NCBI GenBank assembly: GCA_947044405.1
Contig: CAMRHE010000067.1
Span: 3,611,501-3,675,500 of the forward strand
Reading direction: 5' to 3'
Origin: Leptodactylus fallax
Taxonomy: Eukaryota > Chordata > Amphibia > Anura > Leptodactylidae
Length of the DNA: 64,000 nt
Part shown: positions 22,245-34,005 of the stretch, one piece after another
How the letters are laid out: every line of letters begins with the position of its first letter
Numbering within the stretch: position 1 is the stretch's first letter
Program-made: the position numbers and the translations under genes
The notes under the pieces: model-generated
What the model was told of the DNA's origin: nothing
The model's database searches: none
The model's input: the letters and a program-made list of their open reading frames with translations, nothing else

Positions 22245-22579
22245 TTAAAGGGACTGTGTCACCAGTAAATGACCTATTTATGTTAAACATAATTTTAAAG
22301 AATTTTTAGTGAGGGTTTTTTAAACCTTTTCCATGTTATTATCTCTATTTTTAAAAGTTCCTAAAAATCCTGCAGTTCTGACTCTGGTCACTTAGCCAAA
22401 TAATATTATGACCCTTCCTATTTTCCGTAGGACATTCCTTTGCAGCAGTCCCCTCACTTACCAGTACACTGATAATCTCAGCTATAAAAACAACATCACC
22501 AAAATTTTTTTAAAATTATATTTAATATAAAAACATGAATTAAACAATAAGTCATTTCCTGTTGACACCTTCCCTTTAA
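22245..22579. mobile_element. TTAA foldback MITE (T2-like)
   Basis: TTAAAGGGACTGTGTCACCAG at the left is mirrored by TGTTGACACCTTCCCTTTAA at the right. AAATGACC and GTCATTTC extend the pairing, and TTAA is at both edges. Non-coding. Confidence 0.65.
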
Positions 22580-25096
22580 GATTAGCTGCTTACACTCTTC
22601 AACTCTTTATAAACACTTTCAGGCTTGGTCACGCTGAATGTGCATGTGTATGGTGAGTTAGGGAGGAACACCTGTCTGAGGAGTATGGCCAGCTTTGGTA
22701 CTGCTTACAGCAAACACAGGTAGATGCTTCCTCAACAATGATCGTCTCCAGACCCTTAGGCATCACTGGCCCCAAGGGAAATCATCCTTCCTTTTTCAAT
22801 GCCTCTCAAGACCAATACCTGACAACCTTTTTGTGGCAGGCTTCCTAGCGCTGTCCTGAGGAGCCACGTGCCTGTTCTGATGGAGGATCAATTCTGTATG
22901 ATGGAATTCTCTAAAATGTAACATGGCGTAGGGAGGGCTGACACTTGAATTTTTTTCTGCAGCATGTTCTTCTACCAATAGTCCAATTTTGCCATTATTG
23001 TGGCTCCTGAGAGGCAATGCATTGGCAACCTCTGTTATATACTGACATAGACTTCATAAAATCACTTTTCATTGTTTAATACACCTAACACAATTTGTAC
23101 CATTTATTATATTTTTGCTTGAACAGAACTGACTTGAAAATTGTGCACTTAGAAAATTGTGCACTTCCAATTGTTTAGAAGCATTAACTGTTATTGTATA
23201 CAGTATAAAGCTGATACAAAGTCCAACCTTGATGGCTGTCAATACTTTACAGTATATTTCCAGGTGCTCTATTATACACAATCCTTCAAGGCAATGGAAT
23301 CTAAACAATCCACAATAATTGGCCTACTTAGCGAAATGAAGCTAATGTAGCAAATTACTAGCAATGGCTTCTAAACTTCCATCTATCCAACTACTATAGA
23401 GGAGAATTTACTGTAATATTCGGATACTGTATCATGCCGGAGACGTAGCATTCCAAAAGATAGACAGTGTTTACATACTTATGCCCCATCATTATTATAT
23501 AGTCTCTTATTTTTTATGTTCCTTTTATGTGTTATTTGTGATTCCATTGGATTTCAATAAACCATTGAGTTTGATCTCTGATATGGAAACCCATAAGCAT
23601 ATACATATTCGGGAATACTAGACTGGATATGCCATTGCTTTTGTTCTTGCTTTTATATTATTCTCATCTCAGATTAGTTTGTTATTGACCATTTAACACA
23701 GTTTATATATTCTGTGGGAACTGAATTGATTGGGAGAACTTTGGGGAATAACAGGTTAGCTCGGGTTCGCTCGATACTTGACTGATGACCTGTAGCTGGA
23801 TTGCACTTTTATTTCTATATTGACAAATTCCTAGAGTGAGGATTAAATGTCGAGTATTGGCAAATTCCTATAGTGAGGATAAAATATTTAATTCTCTTAT
23901 AATGTGCAATAATGTCTAATTTAAGCAAACAACAAGCATCTCTTCTACTGGAGAGCAAAGATCCGATTGTGTAATGATTTTTTATAAAAAAAAAAAAAAT
24001 AAATTAACAAAAATGAACACTTATGTTGATGAACAAAAATATATGCGTAAAGGGAGTCTATCATTGCCATTTTGAATTTTTAAATTAGCCTATCTTAATG
24101 TAGCCTTTAGAAAGGCTATTCTAGGCATACCTCTCCTTTTCTGATCTTGTAGCCGTTTTCCAGAAAAATGCTTATATTCGTATGCTAATTAGTCTTTAGG
24201 GAGCACAGGGGGCGTTACCCCAGTGCTCCGAGCACACCCACGTCATTAGCCTGGACCTTTCTTCACTGCCCCCTTCTTGCTTGAAGATCCCTCCTGCTGC
24301 TCCTCTTCACTGCTTCCATGAGCAGTTAGTCTTGGAAGCACTTTAATTGTACATTTCTAGAAAAAAACCTAAAAAGCTTGCCCATTTCTCTTTCAGAAAA
24401 TATGTGCTTTGTAGATAAGTAGTCATGTCTTTGCTTTTATCTAGTTAGCGCTTTACCCTATCACTGTTATTCTTGCACCATAGATATAACACTGCTTAGA
24501 GAGTGACAGGTCAGTATTGGTTGCTGAATGCTGAGCCATATTTCAAGAAGTTTTTCAACAGCTAAAGCACAAAGGAGCAGCATATATAGACATATTTATA
24601 AGCCTTGACATAATAAAGTGAAAAACATGACCATAAATCACTTACCCTGAGCATATTATTTACTTCCTATAGTAGGACAAGTTTTATTTCTGTGACTTAT
24701 AAAATATGCTGTACAGTTGGTTTTACTCTGTTGCTGCCTTAGATTCATTGGGCAGTACATAAGGAGAAGCTTTCAGAAGCAGAATCTCGCTGGAGGCAGG
24801 TTAGTTCTAGAACTATCTGGTCTTCTTAACTTATTCCTCAATTACTATGAGGATTAGACTGTATAGGAGGCTGCCCAGGACATCACTGAGGGTAAGGAGC
24901 ACAATTAAAAGAAAATACTTATATCACCCACTACAAGCTGCGGTTAGTTCTGGGTTAAAAAGAACACCACCCTAAAGCAATGGCTAGGGAATGGCATCTG
25001 GAAGCAATAGATGGTGTGATAGGCACCCATTGTAACCAAGCAGAGCTTCTCATTAGAGGGACTTGGGTAACTGAAGGTAAAATTAGTGTTTATCTG
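22580..25096. other. Intronic DNA with minor repeats
   Basis: A 16-bp direct repeat AAAATTGTGCACTT occurs twice at 23138-23167. A CAAATTCCTA-AGTGAGGAT unit occurs twice at 23823-23880. A left-type end TAAAGGGAGTCTATCATTGCC at about 24049 matches the family at 63.05 kb. No gene recognised. Confidence 0.4.

Positions 25097-25127
<31 letters not shown>
25097..25127. repeat. (GATA)n microsatellite
   Basis: About 7.75 uninterrupted GATA units. Confidence 0.95.
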
Positions 25128-25471
25128 GCTTTAGGAATTGACCGTAGACATTGGTGAGGAGGGGTATTGCTGTATATGGGGTAATAAATGGATGCTTTCC
25201 AACATGATGAACTTCAGGACTGAGAATGAGGGACACATACAGATGTAGCAAAGTATAAATGGATTTTAACACTCCGGGACACAGTGTTATTAAGGTGTTA
25301 AATGTAAAGTTAAGCTTTACTATATCTGTACTAAAAATCCTTGCCCTTGGCACTAAAACTTCTTGTTCAGTAAAAGTGGATTGCTCAGGGCACGATTTTA
25401 GGCAGAACATTTCAAATTTTACAACAGCAACAAACCTCAGTATAATAAATAGAAGCCCAAGTGAGGTGACG

Positions 25472-25700
25472 AAAAACACTTATACTCACCTTCCCCACCT
25501 CTCCTGGGCATCCTTGCGGTGTCTGATAGACTCCATGCGTCCTCTTCAGGAGAGGCCCAAAGAGGATGCCGAGGGACTACCGGATGCCCAGGAGAGCTGA
25601 GGCAAGGTGAGTATAAGTGTTTTGTTATTTTCCTTCACCGCCCCTGGGTCTCCACTTATTGTGCTCTGAGGTCTGAGGAGACCCCATAGTATAATAGTGT
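25472..25700. repeat. Foldback repeat, family G copy 2
   Basis: AAAAACACTTATACTCACCTT at the left is mirrored by AAGGTGAGTATAAGTGTTTT. CTCCTGGGCATCC and GGATGCCCAGGAG also pair. It shares arms and right flank with 2143-2480. The right arm carries GGTGAGTAT, a strong 5' splice-site match, on both strands by symmetry. Confidence 0.55.
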
Positions 25701-26844
25701 CTAGTGGGTGGTGAACCCAAAACTTTTGGAAATTTTCTATTGAATCTTAACAAATTGGTTTGCCCATCCCTAGTGTTTTACTAAACAGCATATTGCAGCA
25801 TTCTATGTATAGTGAGGGATGTATAGTGATGAGATGCGTTTTGAGTAACTTTATGCTATGCTCTGTTCACACTGTACATCAGAGTTATATGGAGTGAAAT
25901 ACTCCTGAGTTCCCACTAAACACTTCCTGGCACCAGCGTTGCTGAATTGTATAATGTGGCATCTAGGTAAAATGGACATTTGTGAGCTGCTTTCTGAAGT
26001 CAGGAGCCAATCAGAATTAATGGGAGTGTCTTCACCAGTGCTCCGCCCAGATGTACTTTCTAGCTGGATCCCAGGCACAGCACAGCATTGCCATTTCTAT
26101 ATTTTCTGCTTTAAAGTAGTAACTTTTTCTTATTTTTCTTCCAATATGTACAAGTAACTTTTCAGTCAAGCAGATAAACTTTCCATGTCTAAAGTTGCTG
26201 CAGTTGTCAAGTATAAAATCTTAATAGCTAGCTGAAAATCATCTGGGAAAAGAAACACATCGACTATCATTAATACCTCTGAACTTAAGTCATTTCCATA
26301 TCTGCATCTTTGTTGCTTTGTTTTTCAGTGACTGTGAGTGGCAGTATTAATAGAAGTGAAGAAGAAAAGTCAGAGGAATTATCTCTTTCTATCACTTTTA
26401 CTGCAATAATACTGTAACAATGTGCATCGCTAAGGCTACATGCTCACAACTGTGTTTTTCATGGCCAGCACACTAGCCATTCATCTCTAGTCCATGTATT
26501 ATCATTGACCCTTACATGTAGCAGTGAGACGGGGGAAAGCTCGGGACAGGTCCTATACCTGTTTGTGGCTTAGCCTCCCTGAGAGAAGTGAATGGGGCCA
26601 TAGAGACACAGGCAGCATGCAGATGTCATCCATGTGCCATCCATGTTGTTTGACCACAAACCAGCTACATGCACATGGTCTTGTGCATGTACCATAAGAT
26701 TATGAGTCAGCATATGCAACTGGATTACATCTGGATTCCAAGCTCATGAGTCAAATGCAGCATGCAAACACAGTGTGAACTTTGACTTAAGTTCTTATAC
26801 ACACTTAAATGAGTTTCAATATGGTTCAGGATTTCAGTTTCTTA
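25701..26844. other. Intronic DNA, nothing recognised
   Basis: A GCCCATCCCTAGT tail at about 25763 matches the tail at 55760-55774 (GCTCATCCCTAGT), suggesting one dispersed family. No exon recognised. Confidence 0.35.
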
Positions 26845-27043
26845 GGCTGGGTTCACACCAGCGGTTGGTTTCCATTTAAGGATTCCATCCCTGAATCCGC
26901 TTGAAAAATGCGGAGAGAAAAGTTATGCCTTCCATTTTTCATGCGGAAACCCAGCAGACACCAGCAGATTGGTTTTCCATTTTTCCGGTCCCCAAGCGGA
27001 TCTGAAGAATGGAAACCCAAGCGCAGGTGTGAACCTAGAGTTA
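26845..27043. repeat. Dispersed foldback, family F copy 2
   Basis: GGTTCACACCAGCGGT at the left and GCGCAGGTGTGAACCTAG at the right, with internal TGGTTTCCATTT, GAAAAATGCGGAGAGAAAAG and GGTCCCCAAGCGGA modules shared with 17.95 and 30.05 kb. Confidence 0.65.
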
Positions 27044-27284
27044 GGAAACAAATGCACAATATCACAAAATGCTAGCAATTCCTTGAAAAGCAGAAATTCA
27101 TCCTCATTCACTGGGTGGCTGCACATAGATACATATAGGATAGTTAGCATATCACTTTGTGACAAAGTATCACAAAATCATGTTGTTTTTAGAAAAGCTG
27201 CTTAATTTGCCATACATATATTGGGACAAGTCCAGCCAAGTGGACAGATAAGGAAGGACAACGAAGGATCTTTATATGTGTAGA

Positions 27285-27495
27285 TGTAGCAGAGTTAACC
27301 CGAATTTCTGCAGTTAAACTACTTCAGTGTGATATTTTTTCAAAAATACAACAAAAACAATGAAAAGTCACTAAAAAAACATTGTTCAATGAATTTTCAT
27401 TGGTCTCTTTTGTGTTCTGTGATAAGATATTACGCAGGAGCAGTTTAACCCATTGCAGACGTTCGATATAACTGCTACATCTGTACATTGCTTAA
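27285..27495. repeat. Foldback, family I copy (TACAGATGTAGC ends)
   Basis: GTAGATGTAGCAGAGTTAACCCGAAT at the left end is mirrored by GATATAACTGCTACATCTGTAC at the right. The centre pairs AATGAAAAGTCACT with GAATTTTCATTGG. Related copies lie at 46.69-47.01 kb, and a degenerate one is near 40.59-40.75 kb. Confidence 0.6.
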
Positions 27496-28247
27496 TAAAC
27501 TTCACAATTGTGTATGTGCCATTAAAGTCCATGCAGATATTACATTACTATTAGCATTATCACATAATAAATCTATAGAATTCTTTCTAATAAATAGAGA
27601 AGTCTAATGCACTTCCCTGTACTTATGATAATTCCTGCCTGATACATTAGTGATATTCAGAAAACAAAGTGAAGTGGAGATTATTTCCAAATGTTTCAAA
27701 AAGTGCATTAGCTTTGTGTCTGTAGTGTTCTCTGATAGCTAAATTGATATTTAAAGAGATAAGTGCCCTTATGATAATGTACTATTTGCCTAAACAAATA
27801 TTATTTTAATGTAATATTCAGGGTGTGTTTTCTACTTGAAACTTGATATTGTGCATTATATGTAGCTTATATGACCAAAGTACTGCTAATCTAAAAAAAA
27901 AAAAATCCAGACAGTTGGAAAATAAATCTACATTATCTCAATAAATCGAATATAAAAAATGACAAGGTAACAGTGTTTCAAGTGATACCATAAAGTATTC
28001 ATGAAAGAATTTTGTAATAGCATCACATTAATTTGTGGATTGCCAGTGAGTGTATATGGAAGGCACAAACATTTACCACTCTTACACAAAACCAATAGTT
28101 ACTAAAATACAAAAATATCCAAAATGTCTGATCAGTTTGTAGCCAATATTCTGACATGTGATATTCATCGGAGTCCTGATAGTAATAAGTAATGTGCAGA
28201 ATAAGCAATACATTTTATTGTCATGCTGCTAGATAGCACAATGGTGA

Positions 28248-28640
28248 AAGGGGTTTTCCAGGCTTATTAACTGATGACCTATCCTTAGGATAGGTTATCA
28301 TCTGAAGGATTCAACACCTAGGGCCCCAGCTGACCAGCTGTTTGAAGAGGCTGCAGCATTTGGGTGAGTAATTCCTGCCTGATACATCCAGCCTCCTTCC
28401 AGAGAACAAAGCACAGCGCTGTACTTTTGTATAGTGGTTGTTCTTAGTATGCAGCTCATCCTATTCACTTCAATGCGATTGAGATAAGAATAGGCCATGT
28501 GACCCATAAATGTGATGTCACATGGCCTATGCTGTGTAGTGGAAGCGTAAGTAGCAGGGTGCACCGATGCTGCTTCAAGCAAGGTGTTGGACCCAACTAA
28601 CTGATGACCTATCCTAAGGAACAAAGCCCATAAAATCTAT
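28248..28640. repeat. Repeat with GATGACCTATCC palindromes
   Basis: AAAGGGGTTTTCCAGGCTTATT start, then TGATGACCTATCCTTAGGAT-AGGTTATCATC (a near-perfect palindrome). The inverse of the first half (TGATGACCTATCCTAAGGA) recurs at the other end, near 28600. The middle is non-coding. Confidence 0.55.
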
Positions 28641-28995
28641 TTAAATATATAATTTAACATTATATTGTAATATCTATGTAATTCGTAGTATGCCTCCCCA
28701 TAGTGTAGCCCTCCACTGCAATAGAGTAATCCAGTTTACACCCAGATCTAGTGTCAGTTGGCATCATAGACAATCATAGTGTGCTTGTACAGTATACAAC
28801 ACAAGCCAAAAAGTGTCACAGAATGCCCTACATTGCCAACTATAATGCCAACGATACCACCAGCATCAGACACAATAAGCCCTCATTGGTTTCTGGAATT
28901 CTGAACAAGTCAAAGCCATTGACTTCTTTTTGTTGAATTTTTTTGTTCATTATATTAAAATCTAATATGTTAGCTTATCTTATTATATAATATTA

Positions 28996-29290
28996 TTAGG
29001 ATATGTTCACACAGTGGAAAGTGAATAGAAATATAACAAGTACTTCCACTTTCCTGCAATGGAAAGCCAAAGCAAAGCTTTCACTCGCTTATTTGGTCCA
29101 GATGGAGGGGGCTAAACAGGGGTCCAGCGGCAGAATCCACAGCAAGATGGAGTGGGACGCTTATTTATTCGCCATCCTGCTTCGATCTCTGTCTCCATTT
29201 GAATAAAATATGAGGCAGATTTAAGACAGAGTTCACTGCAATCCACCTCAAAATCAGCACCAAGATCTGCTGTGTGAACATACCCTTAGA
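28996..29290. mobile_element. Foldback MITE, ATGTTCACACAG ends
   Basis: TTAGGATATGTTCACACAGTGG at the left is mirrored by GCTGTGTGAACATACCCTTAG at the right. Related in its TTCACAC core to family F. Non-coding; the 67-aa frame inside is incidental. Confidence 0.6.
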
Positions 29291-30049
29291 TTGTTTCTGG
29301 CACTTGTACACTATACAATCTTTGAAATGAAATTCCAATATTAATATGTTAATTTAACACAGTGTAAAAGTTAGAGAAACTTCTTGATACTGTCGTAGGA
29401 TATTAAACCTCTCTCCTTTTTACAGGAATTGTTCAAACTCAGTTCCGAGATGATTTAAGCTCCTTAGGAGATTCTCTAAATACTGTTTCTGCCTTGACAA
29501 CCCAAGCACTTTGCTGACTCATGAAACTTACCATAAGACTACACTTATTGTATTTCATGAAAAGCTGTCCAGCCTAATGAGCGTGAGAAGATGGTTTGCC
29601 TAAGTCTCCCTTGTGCCTTGAAAAAAGTACATCAATATCTTTCTGCCCTGATCTAGATTAAGGTCATCCTCCGTGTTTCTGAACATAGCTCAGCGCAGCA
29701 CAAACCAGTAGTGAGTGACCCGGTGAGTGGAGTCGGAAAAACACAGACTAAAAGCGAACTCTACTGTAGTCTTTAAAAATAGATTAGAAGAATATGTAAC
29801 CTATATCTGAGATTCCAAAATCTAAATATTTGATATTTTTAGTTATTTCAGCTCAAATTTGTTAGAAAGATGTGAAGTGCAGAACTGGATATGCAATTTC
29901 TGTAATGCCAATATATTTAATTTTTCATTTTTATCATGCAGGACATACAGTATACCACATAAGGCACATACATACTAAATCTTCTCATGGATTTTCTTGG
30001 ATGGATTATGCCCATATATGAAATTTTGCATGAAATCTACTGTATGTAA
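29291..30049. other. Intronic DNA, nothing recognised
   Basis: A pyrimidine tract plus ACAG at about 29410-29426 looks like a splice acceptor, but no recognisable exon follows. Confidence 0.35.
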
Positions 30050-30296
30050 GGGTAGGTTCACACCTGTGCCTGGATTCCATTGGGGATTATGTCCCCCACT
30101 CTGCTTGAAAAATGCGGAGAGAAAACTCCTGTAAGCAGAACTTTTCTCTCCGCATTTTTCAGGTGGAAACCCAGCGGACCCCATTATAGTCTACGGGGTC
30201 CAGGGGTTTCCGCAGGTAACCACTTTTAAAGTGGATTGGGTTTCCATTTTTTGGGTCCCCAAGCAGAAACTGGGCGCAGGTGTGAACCTAGCGTAA
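30050..30296. repeat. Dispersed foldback, family F copy 3
   Basis: GGTAGGTTCACACCTGTGCC at the left and GCGCAGGTGTGAACCTAGCG at the right. The middle is itself palindromic: TTGAAAAATGCGGAGAGAAAA against TTTTCTCTCCGCATTTTTCA. It shares CCCCATTATAGTCTA and TGGGTTTCCATTTTT with the 17.95 kb copy. Confidence 0.7.
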
Positions 30297-31209
30297 AAAA
30301 CACCTCAATTGATTTTAGTAATGGATTCTGAGCGGACATCATGGTGGATAGCCACATACAATTGAATGTGTAGATGGTTAACATAGCATACTGCAAATCC
30401 ATGGTAGAATTCCAGGGGTCAGTCTTATTTAATTCTACTGCAAATATTTGTCAGATGTTTCCATAGGAAAAATCAAATAGCAAGAAATGGTGTCTAAGAA
30501 ACGGCACACCAGTTGCAAGGTTACAGTCCTGGGACTGTCAGGGCATGCGGGCCAGTAATCTCATTATTATCAGAGAGGGAGATTACAAAGAAAGGCCATG
30601 TTTTTATTAAAAACTTGTCACTTCCTGCCCCTACCTGCATGGTAATCTCTCCACATGTGACAGAGCATGCCCACAACACTCTCCCATAGACAGGATGTTT
30701 GTGATGTTGATATGCTTGCAAAAGGGTCTAAGATTTTCGTGAAGCCTGTATGTCATAAATACATGGACCATTGCATGTGACTGCTTGGTATGCAAGTGTT
30801 TTTGTTCATATAACTGTTGTGATAGTTTTTTAAGAAGTGCAGAAATCAAAGGGTTAACCCACAGAAGGAAATCAAGCCAATGCATTGTGCGTTCATAAAA
30901 TGATTCCTTGAAGCAGGTCCTTTCATTCTTAAGAGAGATTTGTTTTGGAAATACTTATGGCAACTAATTTTTATGTGTATATAAGCTTTTCCATTTTGCC
31001 TTTCAACTAACCCATTAAATATGGCTTAATGTTTTCTTTTTTTCCATCGTAACGCCGTTAAAATGACAGAAAACGTATTGGTAGCTGTAATTACATCTCT
31101 GCCTGCCTTACAATAAATATAGAATTACATTTTTTGTCAACACAGCTAAAAAGAAAGGCTGGAAAATGGGAAAACAAAACAAAACACAAACATATAGGAA
31201 AAGATGGTT
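30297..31209. other. Intronic DNA, nothing recognised
   Basis: No exon, RNA gene or clear repeat was identified. Confidence 0.35.
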
Positions 31210-32085
31210 AAACATAATTCCTACACTGCAATACAGAAGCCTGTGTTATCCCTAGCCAGCACACCGTGTGTTATTCATACACTGTAATATTGCCGTCAGT
31301 GTTATCCCTGCCCTCCAATATCACAATGTGCATTATATATGTTTATATATGTATGCTACAGTACAACATGTTTATACCTACCCTTCTATAACACAGTCTG
31401 TACAATACATATACTACTACACTACAGCACAGGTTATCCCTACCCTGCAATACCACTGTCTGTATTATTCATATACACATGGATGTAGCTACCAGGGTAA
31501 CAATCATAGCAGATTCTATGGGGCCCATCAACAAAAGGGCCCATTTTCACTGAGGCCATGGCTGCACTTAGTTACAACTATGGATAATGGAAGGGGATGT
31601 GGCAAACTGAATGTTCCTCCATTACTTTACTAGGATATGTCTGTACACAGTGATCTTTTTGTATGTACATTATCTTTGTGCTATTATGTCATAGTGGGCA
31701 TTACCCCTGCACTGTGACATCACCGTGTGCATTACCCCTTTGCTATCTTGTCATAGTTGGCATTATCCCTAAACTATGATATTACTGTGCTCATTATCTT
31801 GGTACTGTAACATCACACTGTGTTTTTTATCTCCATACTGTGACATCATTGTGTTTATTATCCCTGTACTGTGATGTCACTGCATGGATTATCCTGGTAC
31901 AGTAGCACTGCACTGTGCATTATCCCTGTGCTGTGAATCTAGGTGGGCAATATCTCTGTTCTGTGACATCACTGTATTTATTATTCCCTCTACTATGTGC
32001 ATTATCCTTCTGTTATGATGTCATAGTGGGCATCACCTCTGCACTGTGACATCACTGTGTGTATTATATTGTCATAGTGGGCAGT
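31210..32085. repeat. Degenerate ~31-bp tandem array
   Basis: Diverged repeats of a unit such as CATTATCCCTGTACTGTGAC followed by ATCACTGTGTG. Spacing is 31-33 bp in the better-preserved right half (31700-32060), with variants TCATAGTGGGCATTACCCC and CACTGCATGGATTATCC. The left half is noisier and is interrupted near 31480-31600. An old satellite-like array with no coding content. Confidence 0.6.
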
Positions 32086-33727
32086 AAAAATGTGTAACAG
32101 TGGGTTTAGGTACTGCATTGTTGCATTGAAGTCTATGCAACAGAACTGCAGTTCTAAACCCAGACGTTACATGGTCCCAGAATATAAACATTACAAGGAG
32201 CCTTACTGTCGTAGAACAGCTGATCTGGATGGGTCCCAGTTGTCAGACCCCACAAATCTAAAATGAATGGCCTATCCTAAGAATAGAACATCAATAGTAG
32301 AAAGGTGAATAACCTGTTAACCAAACTGGAGCCAAGTTAAGTGTGGACACATCTGTATGCAATATTATAATAGTGCATGTTCATTACCTTCTGCCATGAG
32401 GGACAGTGCAGGGGCCCTAATATAGCCCATGCGTCCAATAGGCTTACATGTGTAGAGCTGGGAGGTCATTTGATTTTGGAGCGTGAAGACACAAAAGCTG
32501 CATGTCACAGCGGGGAGCACAGAATAGGGGCTCCAGTTTTTTAATCTATCAGTAATGCAGTACATGAAATGCGTCTCTACTGGAGATGCTCCAAGTCACG
32601 TCGCTTAGGGTTATCAACCATCATCTAATTTTCCAGACTTTTAATTGTATGATAAGGATTTTTTTTTTGATCTTGGAAACTTTATAGATTCCAGCAGTTA
32701 TGCAAAGAACTTGACAAGGGCAAGTGAAAGAAATTGAGAATGAATGAGCATGAAAAGGCTCATTCTATTTGAGAAATGCAGGCTACCAATTGTAACTTCA
32801 CATTATGGGAAGTATAAATTGTGCGTGTGATATCTGAAATGATCATTAGCTATATTTATTATACAAATAAATTCCAGGCATTTTAACAGTTGCACACTTT
32901 ATGCATTTTTACATTCCCCGGCAAGGATTCCCAATTTCAGGGGTTTTCAGCTAGGTATAATTTGAAGCACCGATGCTTGTCATAATGTGGAATACAGATC
33001 AAGCATGAATAATTCATAGTTCCCAGCGAATATTCAGATGTTCAGAGCCAGGTGATATGTACTGTATGGCCAGTGCGACACTCTTGCGAAGAGTAGTTTT
33101 GATCAACAGGATACAATACAGTATTGTAAAAGCTGATGGTGAAGCAGTAGCTAATATACTTCCATTGTAAAGGCTATATTGTAACATTAGCACTCTAAGA
33201 CAGAGTCTTTCTTACTTTGGAATGAACATAGAGCTATTTTTAAGCTGTGAAATATTATCTGACTCTATAAGGCTGGTTTCGGCTTTGCAATTTTCAAGTT
33301 CTAGTAAAACAGATTAAAATTGCTTTTATAGTTTTGAGAGCAATCAGACACTTAACAGAGAAAAAATAGTATTTTAGTACAAAGAAAATGTTCTTGTCTG
33401 CTGATACAATACTGCCTGTTCATGCAAATAGGGATATACTTGAGTTCTCCAAAAAATGCTGTAGAAGGCATTGTAGGTATAGCGGGTTTTAAGGTGTTTC
33501 ATGAGTCGAATAGTCTGTAAAATTCATGAGTGAGAAATGCAGGAAATGAAGGAGGCAGGGTGAGAATAAGATGTACTCAAGTCATTTTGCTGTCATTTGA
33601 GATGTGCAAAGCATAGTACATGTACTGTATATATTTAAGAAGGACAGCGTAAAGATTGGGTGTTAAATGAGTTTTCTGGGACTTGATTACCTAATATCCT
33701 AATAACCTATAGGCCATCACTATATAA
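32086..33727. other. Intronic DNA, nothing recognised
   Basis: A fragment of the CTATCC palindrome family is at about 32268-32296. Otherwise AT-rich, unassigned. Confidence 0.35.
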
Positions 33728-33895
33728 CCGGGGGGGGGCCAAAAATAAAACCAGCTGGTTGGGGGGGGGGCGGCCGGGGGGGGGGCTTTTTAAATGAAAA
33801 ATAAAGGAGGGGCCCTTCCTTTTTTGGGGGGGGGGGGGGGGGGGGGAGGGGCGCCCCCTTTTCTGGGGGGTTTCTGGGGTTCTTTTTTTTTTTTA
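33728..33895. other. Homopolymer-smeared sequence, probable artefact
   Basis: Long G, T and C runs in strict blocks, unlike anything nearby. Corruption of the same type is demonstrable at the ends of the Tc1 copy that follows, where the true sequence is known from a second copy. The original sequence here is not recoverable by eye. A minus-strand proline-rich open frame across it is not a gene. Confidence 0.6.
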
Positions 33896-34005
33896 TTTGA
33901 CCAATAAACGTGATGCTCTTGGCACAGGGTACAGGCTGCAGCACTCGTGAGCACTGCACTTCCTTCAATGATCGGTTCTGCAGTCGTCCCCCCCTCATTT
34001 ACTTA

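Noticed and set aside
29410..29470. Possible second exon after a pyrimidine tract and ACAG
   Set aside because: No recognisable peptide and no convincing donor. Acceptor-like strings are common by chance.
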